From Candidatus Woesearchaeota archaeon (GTDB lineage: Archaea; Nanobdellota; Nanobdellia; Woesearchaeales; JAGVXP01), in contig JAGVXP010000034.1 in NCBI GenBank assembly GCA_018303725.1, positions 1-38,322 on the forward strand: a stretch of 38,322 nucleotides of DNA. Reading direction: 5' to 3'. The notes under the pieces are model-generated. The model was given only the letters and a program-made list of their open reading frames with translations. It did no database searches and was not told the origin of the DNA. Both the position numbers and the translations under genes were made by a program. The stretch's first letter is position 1; every line of letters begins with the position of its first letter. Positions 28,567 to 37,062 of the stretch are shown piece after piece.

Positions 28567-29504
28567 GCTGCTTTTGAAAGAATTTCAGCTTGTTCTGCAG
28601 GCGCAACAGAAAATCTCAATTGCTGCAACACCCTTACAAGTTTTGTCATATATGTATACCATTCATCTTGTATCCTTTTTATGGTCTTTTCAAAGTTCCC
28701 CATAAGTTGTTTTAATTCAGGATGTCTTTCTCCATTTTTTATCTCTTTCCCTATCTCTTTAAATTTCTTCTCTATATATGACATAAACAATAAGCAATAG
28801 AGCAAATTAACATAAACATAATGAATCTCTTTTTCACTATCATGCGCTTCATGAATTAAATCCCTTTTTATTTTATTTATCTCGTGTGATTCCTCATCTT
28901 CCATTAATCTGGCTTTTATTGCTTTAATAACATTAAACTCATGCTCCGCCCTATACGCCTTTATTTTTTGCCTCCTTGCTGATGCTTTTTCACTAGGAGC
29001 CATTATTCTTATTGTTTGCAGTGTAGCAGAAGCGCTTCCTCTTTTTACCTCTAAAGCGATCTCAGCCTGCTTTCTGATATCTTCATTTATTTTTTTAAAA
29101 TCCTCTCCCACTTTGGTGCGTACAATGCCTTCAACAGATTTGGGAATAGAATGTGAGCTTATCAATTTTTCTAGCTCCAATCTTATATGCAATTTCATAT
29201 CTTCCAATGTCTTTTTTTGGGTTTCTGCTGATTCTCTTGCAACTAAAAATTCCTCTCTCTCCTCCAAAACAGACAATTGCTCAAGCTGTTTTAATAAGCC
29301 ATCCAGTTCTGCTCTTATTCTTGCCTTTTCTTCTGTTTTGGTCTTATTATCCATCAGCTTAGCAAAATCTTTTTTAATCTTATTTGCCAAATGATAAGAA
29401 ATATCAGACTGGTGCATCAGCTTCTTTGCATTCCAGTGTATGTCCTCAACCAAAGTTCTAGCTTTTTTTGCGCTAAACATCCCGGCATGAAATTCAACAG
29501 CCAT
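28563..29504 (-). CDS. Large helical hypothetical protein
   Basis: The 313-aa protein is predicted almost wholly helical and strongly charged, with coiled-coil-like stretches (KARIRAELDGLLKQLEQLSV, EKLISSHSIPKSVEGIV) and one more hydrophobic helix (YVNLLYCLLFMSYIEKKFKE, about 240). No domain is recognised. ATG 29504 (MAVEFHAG) is chosen over GTG 29513, since that GTG lies within the AGGTGG Shine-Dalgarno. CATTTATATATC on the minus strand (about 29545-29556) is a good TATA box. Single-gene unit. Confidence 0.7.
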   Translation of the reverse strand: MAVEFHAGMFSAKKARTLVEDIHWNAKKLMHQSDISYHLANKIKKDFAKLMDNKTKTEEKARIRAELDGLLKQLEQLSVLEEREEFLVARESAETQKKTLEDMKLHIRLELEKLISSHSIPKSVEGIVRTKVGEDFKKINEDIRKQAEIALEVKRGSASATLQTIRIMAPSEKASARRQKIKAYRAEHEFNVIKAIKARLMEDEESHEINKIKRDLIHEAHDSEKEIHYVYVNLLYCLLFMSYIEKKFKEIGKEIKNGERHPELKQLMGNFEKTIKRIQDEWYTYMTKLVRVLQQLRFSVAPAEQAEILSKAA

Positions 29505-29581
29505 ATTTACCACCTTTTTTGATAATAATCAATCCTGATTACACAGATATATAAATGTTTTGATTTTTGCGGAGTAAAACC

Positions 29582-30274
29582 CTAAAGCCTTTTAACCTTG
29601 ACGGTTTTTCCTGATTTTAGCTTTTCTATCATCATCTTTTCTCCAATTTTCCTGATTTTTTTAATAATGTCATTCGGAATTTCAGCTTTAAACTCTTCTT
29701 TTAGTTCGGATAAAAAATCAAATAGAAACACAGGAAAAACATCCCCACCTATCTCTGTTTGGAGTATGCTTTCTTTGATAATAACCTCCCAGTCAATATT
29801 AAATTTTTCAATTAGCGAAGCAGCATCATTCCTGTCCTTTTCCCTTTCAGTAGCGCATTTAAGTGAAATAATGTCTTCAGGGGATATTGTTTTAATTATC
29901 AAATTTCCAAACTCATGCACCTCTTTAACCCTGTCAACTATTGAAGAAGAAATTTTAAAGCCTATAACCTCGTTCAAGAATAAGTCAAATCTTGTGTCTC
30001 TTCCTTCCATCATTACTGGCTTGTCTTTGGCTATATCATAATGTGCAAATATTGGTTTTATGTTCTTTTTTTCATTAAAACCTATATCATACAGGGCTTT
30101 TTTGGCTAAATTAAATGATTTTTTATCCAAAAAAACTAAATCAACATCCTTTGTTTCTGTCTTTGCTCCATAAAACATCATCGCAGAGCCGCCAATAGCT
30201 AAACATTCCACTTTTTCATCCAGCTTAGCCCCTATTAAATTAAACAGCTCATTTTGGTCAGTTATATTAATCAT
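29582..30274 (-). CDS. AbiEii-like nucleotidyltransferase toxin (DUF6036-type)
   Basis: The 230-aa protein has the nucleotidyltransferase signature ECLAIGGSAMMFYG (23-36) with GGS, then KDVDLVFLD (42-50) supplying the two metal-binding Asp residues. RFDLFLNEVIGFKIS supplies a third acidic position. This is the fold of AbiEii/DUF6036 toxins, which modify RNA or tRNA ends with a nucleotide. It overlaps the upstream winged-helix gene by four bases, matching the AbiEi-AbiEii pairing. Role as toxin or defence gene is inferred from the pair. Confidence 0.8.
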   Translation of the reverse strand: MINITDQNELFNLIGAKLDEKVECLAIGGSAMMFYGAKTETKDVDLVFLDKKSFNLAKKALYDIGFNEKKNIKPIFAHYDIAKDKPVMMEGRDTRFDLFLNEVIGFKISSSIVDRVKEVHEFGNLIIKTISPEDIISLKCATEREKDRNDAASLIEKFNIDWEVIIKESILQTEIGGDVFPVFLFDFLSELKEEFKAEIPNDIIKKIRKIGEKMMIEKLKSGKTVKVKRL

Positions 30275-30897
30275 TCTTTATACGCCTCTAAATCCGCTTT
30301 ATTGAAAGGGATAAAAACATTCCATTCCCTTTCAATATACTTAAAATCATTGGACCTTATCTTTTTTATAATATACTTATCTTTAATCCCTCCTTTGAGC
30401 AGGGCTTTTCGTGTTCTTTGGTCCATCCTTTTTACCCTAATTGCAGTTCTAGCAACATTATACAAAGCGCCAATTTTTCTTGTTATTCCTTCTCTTTTTG
30501 CGAATTTTAATAGCCTTGGCCAGCTCTTTATTTTATTAAACAAGCCTAAAGCAGCTAAGATGGTCCTAAAATCACAGCCTTTAACTGCTATTACTATTGC
30601 CTCTTCAATTGTCAGCTTATGGTCATGAATTCTATGCTGTTGTTTTGTGAATAATTTAACTTTAGAGTTTTCATTTATTATGTCATATAGCCCCTTAAAG
30701 CCTATATCTGGCTTTTTTAGTATGCTTATCCTGTACATCCGTATCTTTCTTTTCCCATAGCCTGTTTCAACCAAGCCTTTTTTTCTAAGCTTCCATATAA
30801 CATTTATAGCAGTCCTTTTTGAGATGTTTAGCTTCTTAGCTGCTGTGTCTGCTGTTTGCAGCCCTTCCAATGTTTTTGCTATTTCATTTAATTCCAT
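30271..30897 (-). CDS. AbiEi-like winged-helix antitoxin/repressor
   Basis: The 208-aa protein starts with a winged helix (IAKTLEGLQTADTAAKKLNI, SKRTAINVIWKLRKKGLVET, wing RKIRMYRISI) and ends in a basic alpha/beta domain (80-208) of the type paired with AbiEii-like transferases. It is translationally coupled to the nucleotidyltransferase (ATGA overlap). Its start codon abuts an 11-bp perfect inverted repeat, probably its own operator. ATG 30897 is used; the ATG seven bases upstream reads straight into TAA. Confidence 0.8.
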   Translation of the reverse strand: MELNEIAKTLEGLQTADTAAKKLNISKRTAINVIWKLRKKGLVETGYGKRKIRMYRISILKKPDIGFKGLYDIINENSKVKLFTKQQHRIHDHKLTIEEAIVIAVKGCDFRTILAALGLFNKIKSWPRLLKFAKREGITRKIGALYNVARTAIRVKRMDQRTRKALLKGGIKDKYIIKKIRSNDFKYIEREWNVFIPFNKADLEAYKE

Positions 30898-30956
30898 TTA
30901 CATCACTTTTTTTATTATTTTTAGTGATGTAAACGAACTAATATATAAATTTTACT
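30897..30956 (-). promoter_or_regulatory. AbiE-like operon promoter with perfect 11-bp inverted repeat
   Basis: TTTACATCACT (30897-30907) and AGTGATGTAAA (30923-30933) are exact inverse copies 15 bp apart, lying between the minus-strand TATA box (ATTTATATATT, about 30940-30950) and the start codon. A dimer of the winged-helix protein bound here would block transcription or translation. Confidence 0.75.
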
Positions 30957-30991
30957 ATTTTAATATAAAAAAGCGATAAAATCTTCTTATC

Positions 30992-31081
30992 ATAACAGAA
31001 GACAAAGAAGGAGAAGAAACAATTAAAGGCAGAAAAGTAAGATTTTTGCCATTATTGAAATGGCTGCTGGAGCTTAATTAA
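30992..31081 (+). pseudogene. Possible C-terminal gene fragment
   Basis: The plus-strand frame ITEDKEGEETIKGRKVRF continues LPLLKWLLELN to a TAA at 31081. It has protein-like composition (charged then amphipathic helix) but no start codon after the stop at about 30977. It resembles the end of a lost gene. The rest of the 30957-31275 gap holds only GT-rich sequence (31120-31150) and the promoter of the next gene. Confidence 0.3.
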
Positions 31082-31204
31082 AAATAATGATTGGTTAGGC
31101 GTAAGATAAAAATAGGGTTTTTGGTTAGTGGTTTTTGTTTGGTGGTCAGTTTCTCAACTAGTAAATAGGTTAGTAACCACTCTAGAATAGTATCAAAATC
31201 GAAA

Positions 31205-31268
31205 GATTTATAAATAGTTATATATTTCCTATGAGGGTAATTAAATATTTTTTAGATTTTAGAGGTTG
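31205..31268 (+). promoter_or_regulatory. Promoter and leader of the 226-aa membrane protein
   Basis: AGATTTATAAATAG (31204-31217) and TTATATATTT (about 31218-31227) are TATA-like. GAGGTTG (31262-31268) is the Shine-Dalgarno, and it also ends a 12-codon upstream frame (ATG 31231, TGA 31267-31269) that might couple translation. Confidence 0.4.
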
Positions 31269-31275
31269 ATAAAAA

Positions 31276-31956
31276 ATGAGAGCTCAACATGGGGAGTATA
31301 GTGGTAGTGAATATGGTGGACCACAACCACATAGAGGGAATTTTCTTAGCCACCTTAATAAGCCATATATCATAATTCCAGGGTTAGGCGTTCTAATTAT
31401 TGGAACAGGGATATTGGCAAATCATATATATCCTATTTCAAATATATTTAAACAGGGTAAGCCTAGTGCTGCTCAAACAACTTCTTCAACAGATATATCA
31501 GCTGCGCTTGCAGATGCAGAAAATAAAGCCTGCCAATTAGCTTATGATAGTTTAGATCCAATACTTAAGAAAGTAGTTGACGATTTTGCAACTCAAAACG
31601 GATGGGTTATTACAACAGACTATAATGGAAAAACATACGAGTTGAGGAAGATAGAAGATAAGAATAGCCCTGGTGGGTATTATATAGCTGTATTTGCAGC
31701 AAACGCAGATGCTAATAATAATGGTGTTCCAGATGATAATCAGATTGTAGATATGAGAACTGCTATAACTGAAAAAATTATTGTTGAAGCAATGAACGGG
31801 GTAGGTGGTAAAGGCACTGCTTCTTTTGACATTAAAAAAGATCCAATAGTATATGAAGTTGTTAAGTCAGATCCTTTAGAGTCAAGACTTAAACATCAAC
31901 CAGCTCATCCAGCAAATGCTGTATACTCACCGCAAAAAATACCAGGAAGACAATAA
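31276..31956 (+). CDS. Single-TM protein with GEY motif and calcium-loop-like segment
   Basis: The 226-aa protein has a short N-terminus MRAQHGEYSGSEYGGPQPHR rich in Gly, Tyr and Glu, one TM helix (about 31-50, IIIPGLGVLIIGTGILA), and a domain of about 175 residues. The positive-inside rule is weakly informative, but N-in/C-out is likely. The domain contains DANNNGVPDDNQIVD (about 149-163), like a thrombospondin-3-type calcium loop. The family is not recognised. HGEYSGS resembles HGEYTGS at the end of the protein at 37063. It is upstream of, and divergent from, no gene; the GT genes converge on it from the minus strand. Confidence 0.7.
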   Translation: MRAQHGEYSGSEYGGPQPHRGNFLSHLNKPYIIIPGLGVLIIGTGILANHIYPISNIFKQGKPSAAQTTSSTDISAALADAENKACQLAYDSLDPILKKVVDDFATQNGWVITTDYNGKTYELRKIEDKNSPGGYYIAVFAANADANNNGVPDDNQIVDMRTAITEKIIVEAMNGVGGKGTASFDIKKDPIVYEVVKSDPLESRLKHQPAHPANAVYSPQKIPGRQ

Positions 31957-32111
31957 TCTGAGTGGTTAATCTGTTTTTTTATTCTAATTGACTTTATAAT
32001 TTATCTGTTCTGATTAGGGGTTGTTGCGAGTTATGCATTAAAAGTTTAAATTTGGTTGAATTGTTACATGTTACTGATTTTGTGGAATAAAAATAGAAGA
32101 AGTCCACGCTA

Positions 32112-33146
32112 TCAATTTTGACGAAGATCTCTTGTGAAATAAAGTAGTAATTTTTTATAATTTTCGGCCATCTGTCCTAGCCCAAAATTATCTAAAATAT
32201 ACTTTCTGCCTGTTTTACTCATTTCTTCTCTTAATGATTGGTCGCTTAATAACAAATCTAAGGCAACCTTAAAATCATTTATATTTCTACCAACAACAAA
32301 CCCTGCTTCAGTGCAATACGGGGGATCTTTCTCAACATAACCCTTTCCATCAGAAGAATCATATTTGTGTCTTGCCAGAATTAAAGGAGCTCCAGCAGCT
32401 AAAGCCTCCATTGTGGCAATACCTTGCGTTTCAGCTTTTGAGGCGCTTATGTAAACTTTTGCTCTCTGGAGGTCTTTTACATGATCAAAATAATCATATG
32501 GTCCATCCTTCCCTTTAAAAATCCATTTTTCATCTGGATAATAAGCAGCAAGTTTTGTTACTATTTCTTCCCCCTTTTTTTCACCAGGACCAACCCACAC
32601 AATTGAGTCTCTTTTTACATCACTTGGAGAAAAATAGTCCGTATCAATACCACAAGGAAAAACTAAAACTTTTTCTAATGGTAAGCCAAGTCTTTTCGCA
32701 TGTAACCCGACCAAATTAACATTTGGGACTAAAGCCAAACCCCACCCTCTTTCTCCAATTTCTACTTCTTGGTTTATAATACTTTGAAGTCTTTTTCTAT
32801 CTTTCAACTTAACGCCTTCCGGGTTAGGCACATCAAATACAACATTAGTTCCGATTATTGGTTTGTATCCCAAATCAGAGAGACCTAAAGCAATATCTTT
32901 ACTAGATACAACATGAATCACATCAAATTGATCTAAATATCCTTTATCAAAATGTTGCCTTTGTAGTCTTTCTACATTTGGTTGCTCACATCTTGGATCA
33001 ATCTCTGAATTAACATGCATTTTAAACTCTAAATCACCACTTTTGTTTAATGCCTTAGCTAGATTAAAAGCAACAATAGCAGGACCACTTGCTTTTCCAC
33101 TGCCCTTAACTGTTCCATAATTTCCTGTAAATATCCCTGCTATCAT
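32112..33146 (-). CDS. GT4-family (GT-B) glycosyltransferase
   Basis: The 344-aa protein is a GT-B transferase of the GT4 type. The N-terminal domain carries the glycine-rich acceptor loop GSGKASGPAIVAFNLAKAL. The C-terminal donor-binding domain has FPCGIDTDYFSP, then SIVWVGPGEKKGEEI, and the nucleotide-sugar motif SKAETQGIATMEALAAGAPL (E-x7-E variant). It transfers an activated sugar onto a lipid or protein glycan; donor and acceptor are unknown. Its start overlaps the stop of the GT2 gene by four bases, so the two act in the same pathway, probably envelope glycosylation on a polyprenyl carrier. Confidence 0.9.
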   Translation of the reverse strand: MIAGIFTGNYGTVKGSGKASGPAIVAFNLAKALNKSGDLEFKMHVNSEIDPRCEQPNVERLQRQHFDKGYLDQFDVIHVVSSKDIALGLSDLGYKPIIGTNVVFDVPNPEGVKLKDRKRLQSIINQEVEIGERGWGLALVPNVNLVGLHAKRLGLPLEKVLVFPCGIDTDYFSPSDVKRDSIVWVGPGEKKGEEIVTKLAAYYPDEKWIFKGKDGPYDYFDHVKDLQRAKVYISASKAETQGIATMEALAAGAPLILARHKYDSSDGKGYVEKDPPYCTEAGFVVGRNINDFKVALDLLLSDQSLREEMSKTGRKYILDNFGLGQMAENYKKLLLYFTRDLRQN

Positions 33147-35188
33147 CTTGATAAAGCCTCCAAATTTCTCTTGGCAAATTGGTGATTTGAGTTTAACTGT
33201 AAGGCCTTTTCAAAATAGTTTGAGGCTAGTCCTTTCTGGCCCATATCTCTAAATGTCATTCCAATGTTTACATAAGCTTCTATATTGTATGGATTTTGGT
33301 TGATTATTTGACTAAATGTATCAAGTGCAGACTTATATTCTCTTTTCTCTCTTTGTTTTATACCTAATCTGAAAAGGTTCTCTTCTGCTTTATCATTTTC
33401 ATTTACAACATAGAATTTCTTCTGTGGCACTTCACCTCTCCTTTTCCTGCCTTCATCCATAACCCTACGAGCATTCATTCGCTGTTCTTTTCTTTTCTCA
33501 ACTGAAGTTTGTTTACCATGCCACCTGTAATAGTATAATAACTCTTCAAGATGATAAAAATCACCTTGTTCAGCTAATTTGATCATAGCATCATAGTCAA
33601 CAGCATTTGTTATATCCTCATCAGCACCTTCTGTCTTAAACCACGCAGAAGCCCTGAACATTCTTGGATGAGCTATACACATACAAACATTGAACAGATA
33701 TTCTCTATCAAATCCATGTCTGTTCCATCCTGGATGGTCACGTTGTCCTTTCTCATCAAAGTAGTTTAAGTTACCATATGCGCATACAACATTAAAATTT
33801 GTATCAAGAATTTTCGCTAATTTTTCTGCAGTATCAGACTTAATAATATCATCACTGTCTAGCTGTAGTATATATTTCCCCCTGGTGTTAGTTATAGCTG
33901 TATTCCAGGCAGCACTTATTCCTTTGTTATGTTGATGTCTAACCACCCTTATCAAAGGCCTTTCCCCAACTTTATTATACTTTTCTTGTAACTCTTTTAG
34001 TATTTGTGGTGTTCTATCGGTGCTTCCATCATCGCATACCACTATCTCTAGGTCCTTTAGAGTTTGTGCTAACGCACTTTCAATAGATTCCTTTACATAC
34101 CTCTCCCTGTTATATGTTGGTATAAAAATAGAAACTTTTGGGGGATCAAAACTACAAGGCACATACTCCTTTATTTTCTTTTCAAGGAGGCTTGCAGACT
34201 TTCTTTTCTCATCTGTTCTCTTGGAAGAGTCAGCAACATCATGCTCTAGGTGTAATGCTTCAGCTTTCAATTCTGGAATCATAAATATTCTATTTTTGTA
34301 TAGTCTATTACCAAAGTCTGCATCTTCTCCTCCCCAGAATTGAAACTCTTCATCAAAAAGTCCGACTAGGAACGCATCTCGTTTATTAAAACTTATATTC
34401 CCTCCACAAAAACATCTATATGGTTGGCTATCATCCTTTAAATTTCTGCTTTTTTTATATCTTTGGATTCTCCAATCTTCTTTTATGCCTAATCTTGCAT
34501 GTACAGTGTCTGGTGTAATATACAACTGCTCTGCATGCTCTTTAATCATATCTAAAGTTATATCATCCGGTTTAACATATCTTCTATGTCCAATAACCCC
34601 TATATTTTTGGCTATATGGTGCCATTTCATATGTTGTCTTACAAAACCAGGTGTAGGAATCATATCTACATCTAGGATTATTATTGTATCATGTGTTGTC
34701 TTTCTTATACCCTCATTTCTAATCTTTGACAATCTGTAACCTTTATCTCTTTGCCAAACATATTTGACATTGAAAGGCAAGCTCATATTCTTTATCATTT
34801 CCTTTGTTCCGTCACTAGAACCATCATCAGCTATAACAACTTCCATCAAATTATGCGGATAATTTTGCTGGCATAAAGCAGCTAAATTTTTTATTAATGT
34901 ATCTTTCCTATTATAAGTAGGAACAATAATACTAACATCTTTTGTAGGGATATAATCTTCTTCTACAAGGGCCTCTATTAAAGAATAATCGTTGGCGTTA
35001 TTCCTTGGAAAAATTGTAGCTTGATCTGTAGTTTCTGTTAACCCTAAATTGGAAATATCTGTTGGCTTGTCTTGGGTGGTAGTTATCTCCTCTTCAGTAG
35101 AAATCCTACCTAAACCAGGAAGCCAACTAGCATCTTCTCCCAATTTCTTTCTTAATCCTCTTTTTACAGCACCTACAAGGTCCAGCAT
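33143..35188 (-). CDS. Tandem GT2-GT2 glycosyltransferase with C-terminal TPR
   Basis: The 681-aa protein fuses two GT-A domains and TPR repeats. Domain 1 (about 83-330) has SIIVPTYNRKDTLIKNL, DDGSSDGT, LDVDMIPTP as the DXD region and GGEDADFGNR. Domain 2 (about 350-580) has SIFIPTYNRERYVKESIESA, DDGSTDRT and LQLDSDDII. The C-terminus (about 610-681) has TPR-like helices (AYVNIGMTFRDMGQKGLASN). Tandem GT2 enzymes often polymerise disaccharide units. It starts at ATG 35188 after GAGGTGTAA; a TTTATATATAAG box lies at about 35234-35246. Operon with the GT4 gene. Confidence 0.9.
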   Translation of the reverse strand: MLDLVGAVKRGLRKKLGEDASWLPGLGRISTEEEITTTQDKPTDISNLGLTETTDQATIFPRNNANDYSLIEALVEEDYIPTKDVSIIVPTYNRKDTLIKNLAALCQQNYPHNLMEVVIADDGSSDGTKEMIKNMSLPFNVKYVWQRDKGYRLSKIRNEGIRKTTHDTIIILDVDMIPTPGFVRQHMKWHHIAKNIGVIGHRRYVKPDDITLDMIKEHAEQLYITPDTVHARLGIKEDWRIQRYKKSRNLKDDSQPYRCFCGGNISFNKRDAFLVGLFDEEFQFWGGEDADFGNRLYKNRIFMIPELKAEALHLEHDVADSSKRTDEKRKSASLLEKKIKEYVPCSFDPPKVSIFIPTYNRERYVKESIESALAQTLKDLEIVVCDDGSTDRTPQILKELQEKYNKVGERPLIRVVRHQHNKGISAAWNTAITNTRGKYILQLDSDDIIKSDTAEKLAKILDTNFNVVCAYGNLNYFDEKGQRDHPGWNRHGFDREYLFNVCMCIAHPRMFRASAWFKTEGADEDITNAVDYDAMIKLAEQGDFYHLEELLYYYRWHGKQTSVEKRKEQRMNARRVMDEGRKRRGEVPQKKFYVVNENDKAEENLFRLGIKQREKREYKSALDTFSQIINQNPYNIEAYVNIGMTFRDMGQKGLASNYFEKALQLNSNHQFAKRNLEALSR

Positions 35189-35254
35189 TTTATCTTCAGG
35201 TTACACCTCACATTTATATTTATCACAAATAACTTATATATAAATCTTTCTATT

Positions 35255-35270
35255 TTGTAACTACTTACAA
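35255..35270. promoter_or_regulatory. Inverted repeat upstream of the glycosyltransferase promoter
   Basis: TTGTAA (35255-35260) and TTACAA (35265-35270) are inverse arms around CTAC, about 10 bp upstream of the minus-strand TATA box. Possibly an activator site. Confidence 0.3.
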
Positions 35271-35325
35271 GTGAAAAATATTAAGAATTTAGTATCCTCT
35301 TAATTGCTCTTCTATATGTTTATTA

Positions 35326-37041
35326 TTAAACCACACCCACCCTAATCTCTTTTAACAGTAAATTTATATGGTCTACCATCACATTAATATCCTTGCTAAC
35401 TTTCTCAATTGCGATTTCTTGCTCAGCCTCAAAGACACCCAATAGGCACTTGTCAGCATGTTCCCAATTGAAAGCCGGTACCTTTTCACTTATTAATCTC
35501 TCAACCTCATCAATCATGCCTTTTTTTGTAAGCTCTATTTCCCCCCTCAAAGCACTATCAGCACTTTTTTTAACTTCTCCAATAAAATTATCCAAATATG
35601 CTTCTAATATCTCCACATTATAAATAGCTTCTTCAAACCCTTCTCTCTCTTTTAATCTTGCCCACACATCTTTTATTCTTTTGATCCTTTCTTTCAGGGG
35701 GTTTATTATGTTTTTCATTCGCCATTGTATCGCTTTTATCTCTTCATTAATAGCCCCTATCTTTGCTAATTCTTCATGCAGTCTTTTTACGAATGGCTCA
35801 TATCCAATCCCATCAAAAATCTTATCAATTCGTTCCCACCACACTTCTCCAACCAACTTCCTTATCCCCTCATTAATACTTGTTTTATCCTTTTTGTATT
35901 CACCTTTGTCCCTTCCCTTTATATATTCTTTTATTGAACCTAAAACCTTTGCTTTAATCTCAGGAGTATACTCCTTCTTAAATCTAACAATCTTACTGTC
36001 CCCATCCCCCCCTGCAGTAATAAACCTCTCTTTAATCAACTCTAAGAAGGCATTGTTTGCATCTTTCTCTAATCCCTTGATAGCTTGTTTTAAATCTTTT
36101 TCTAAATTCCTCTTTTTGATTAGATCTCCTTTTATCTTTTCAACTTTTGAAGAACCCATCGCATTTATAAGTTTTTGGAGCAAAAGTCTATCTTCTGAGG
36201 GAGGAGCTATTGCTTTATTGCCTTTAGGCAAATACTTTCCATAAGGAATATTACAAACATGCAAAATCAATGCAATATCTTTTTCATACAATTCTCTTAA
36301 CTTTCTTAACTGTTCTATCAGCTCAATAACAATGCTGTTAATGTCATCATTTCTATTATAAAATTCATACCAAATAGTATAAGGTTTAATCTCTATAGTC
36401 TCTTTAGTGCCCAAATCATACACATAACCATATGTCTGGTCTGGTCCCCATTTTTTCATCTCTTCTTCTATTTGCTTCTTTCTTTCATCCTTAGGTTTTT
36501 GAATAATTTCAAATATTATCTCACAATTTTTTAGGATAATTTCTAGGTTTTTTCTCATTCCTTCTATAAAATCTTTTAAAGTTTTTTCACCTTTTACTTT
36601 GTACTTTTCAAATTTCTCATCTCCCTCCATCTTTTTGAGTGTATCACTTACTTTCTTTAAAGATTCAATCTCGTTTTTCAATAGCTTCAGCAATTCAGGA
36701 TAGACAGTTACTAATCTTTTCAACACTTCCAATTGGTCATTTAATTCTTTTAATAATTGCTCAAGAACAGGCACTTCATTAGCATAATTAACATTTATCA
36801 GTTTATTAATATCTTTTTTTAGGATTGTTTCATCTTGGTTTGTTAATCTTACACCTAATAAACTATTGTTACTTAATACTGCGTTGCATGTGTTTATAAG
36901 CAATTCTTTATCCTCTTTTATCTTCTTCCGCCAATATTCAAGGTCATCTTCCCCATTATAAGGGTCTTGATATGAATCATTATAAGGATATTCTCCCTTA
37001 ACATTTTCTTCAATCATTTTTGGCTTTTTATTTTCTGGCAT
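35326..37041 (-). CDS. Large charged coiled-coil protein (571 aa)
   Basis: The protein has no signal peptide or TM helix. After a Tyr/Asp-rich N-terminus (VKGEYPYNDSYQDPYNGED, about 14-32) it is predicted mostly helical with long coiled-coil runs (LEQLLKELNDQLEVLKRLV, ELLKLLKNEIESLKKVSDTL, WRMKNIINPLKERIKRIKD). A less helical segment (about 200-300) contains YGYVYDLGTKETIEIKPY. No known family. It starts 21 nt after the stop of the membrane-anchored coiled-coil gene and is surely co-transcribed. A cytoplasmic scaffold partner of that protein is a reasonable guess. A GGGATG lies about 9 nt before the ATG. Confidence 0.7.
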   Translation of the reverse strand: MPENKKPKMIEENVKGEYPYNDSYQDPYNGEDDLEYWRKKIKEDKELLINTCNAVLSNNSLLGVRLTNQDETILKKDINKLINVNYANEVPVLEQLLKELNDQLEVLKRLVTVYPELLKLLKNEIESLKKVSDTLKKMEGDEKFEKYKVKGEKTLKDFIEGMRKNLEIILKNCEIIFEIIQKPKDERKKQIEEEMKKWGPDQTYGYVYDLGTKETIEIKPYTIWYEFYNRNDDINSIVIELIEQLRKLRELYEKDIALILHVCNIPYGKYLPKGNKAIAPPSEDRLLLQKLINAMGSSKVEKIKGDLIKKRNLEKDLKQAIKGLEKDANNAFLELIKERFITAGGDGDSKIVRFKKEYTPEIKAKVLGSIKEYIKGRDKGEYKKDKTSINEGIRKLVGEVWWERIDKIFDGIGYEPFVKRLHEELAKIGAINEEIKAIQWRMKNIINPLKERIKRIKDVWARLKEREGFEEAIYNVEILEAYLDNFIGEVKKSADSALRGEIELTKKGMIDEVERLISEKVPAFNWEHADKCLLGVFEAEQEIAIEKVSKDINVMVDHINLLLKEIRVGVV

Positions 37042-37062
37042 TTAACAACATCCCGCTATATT

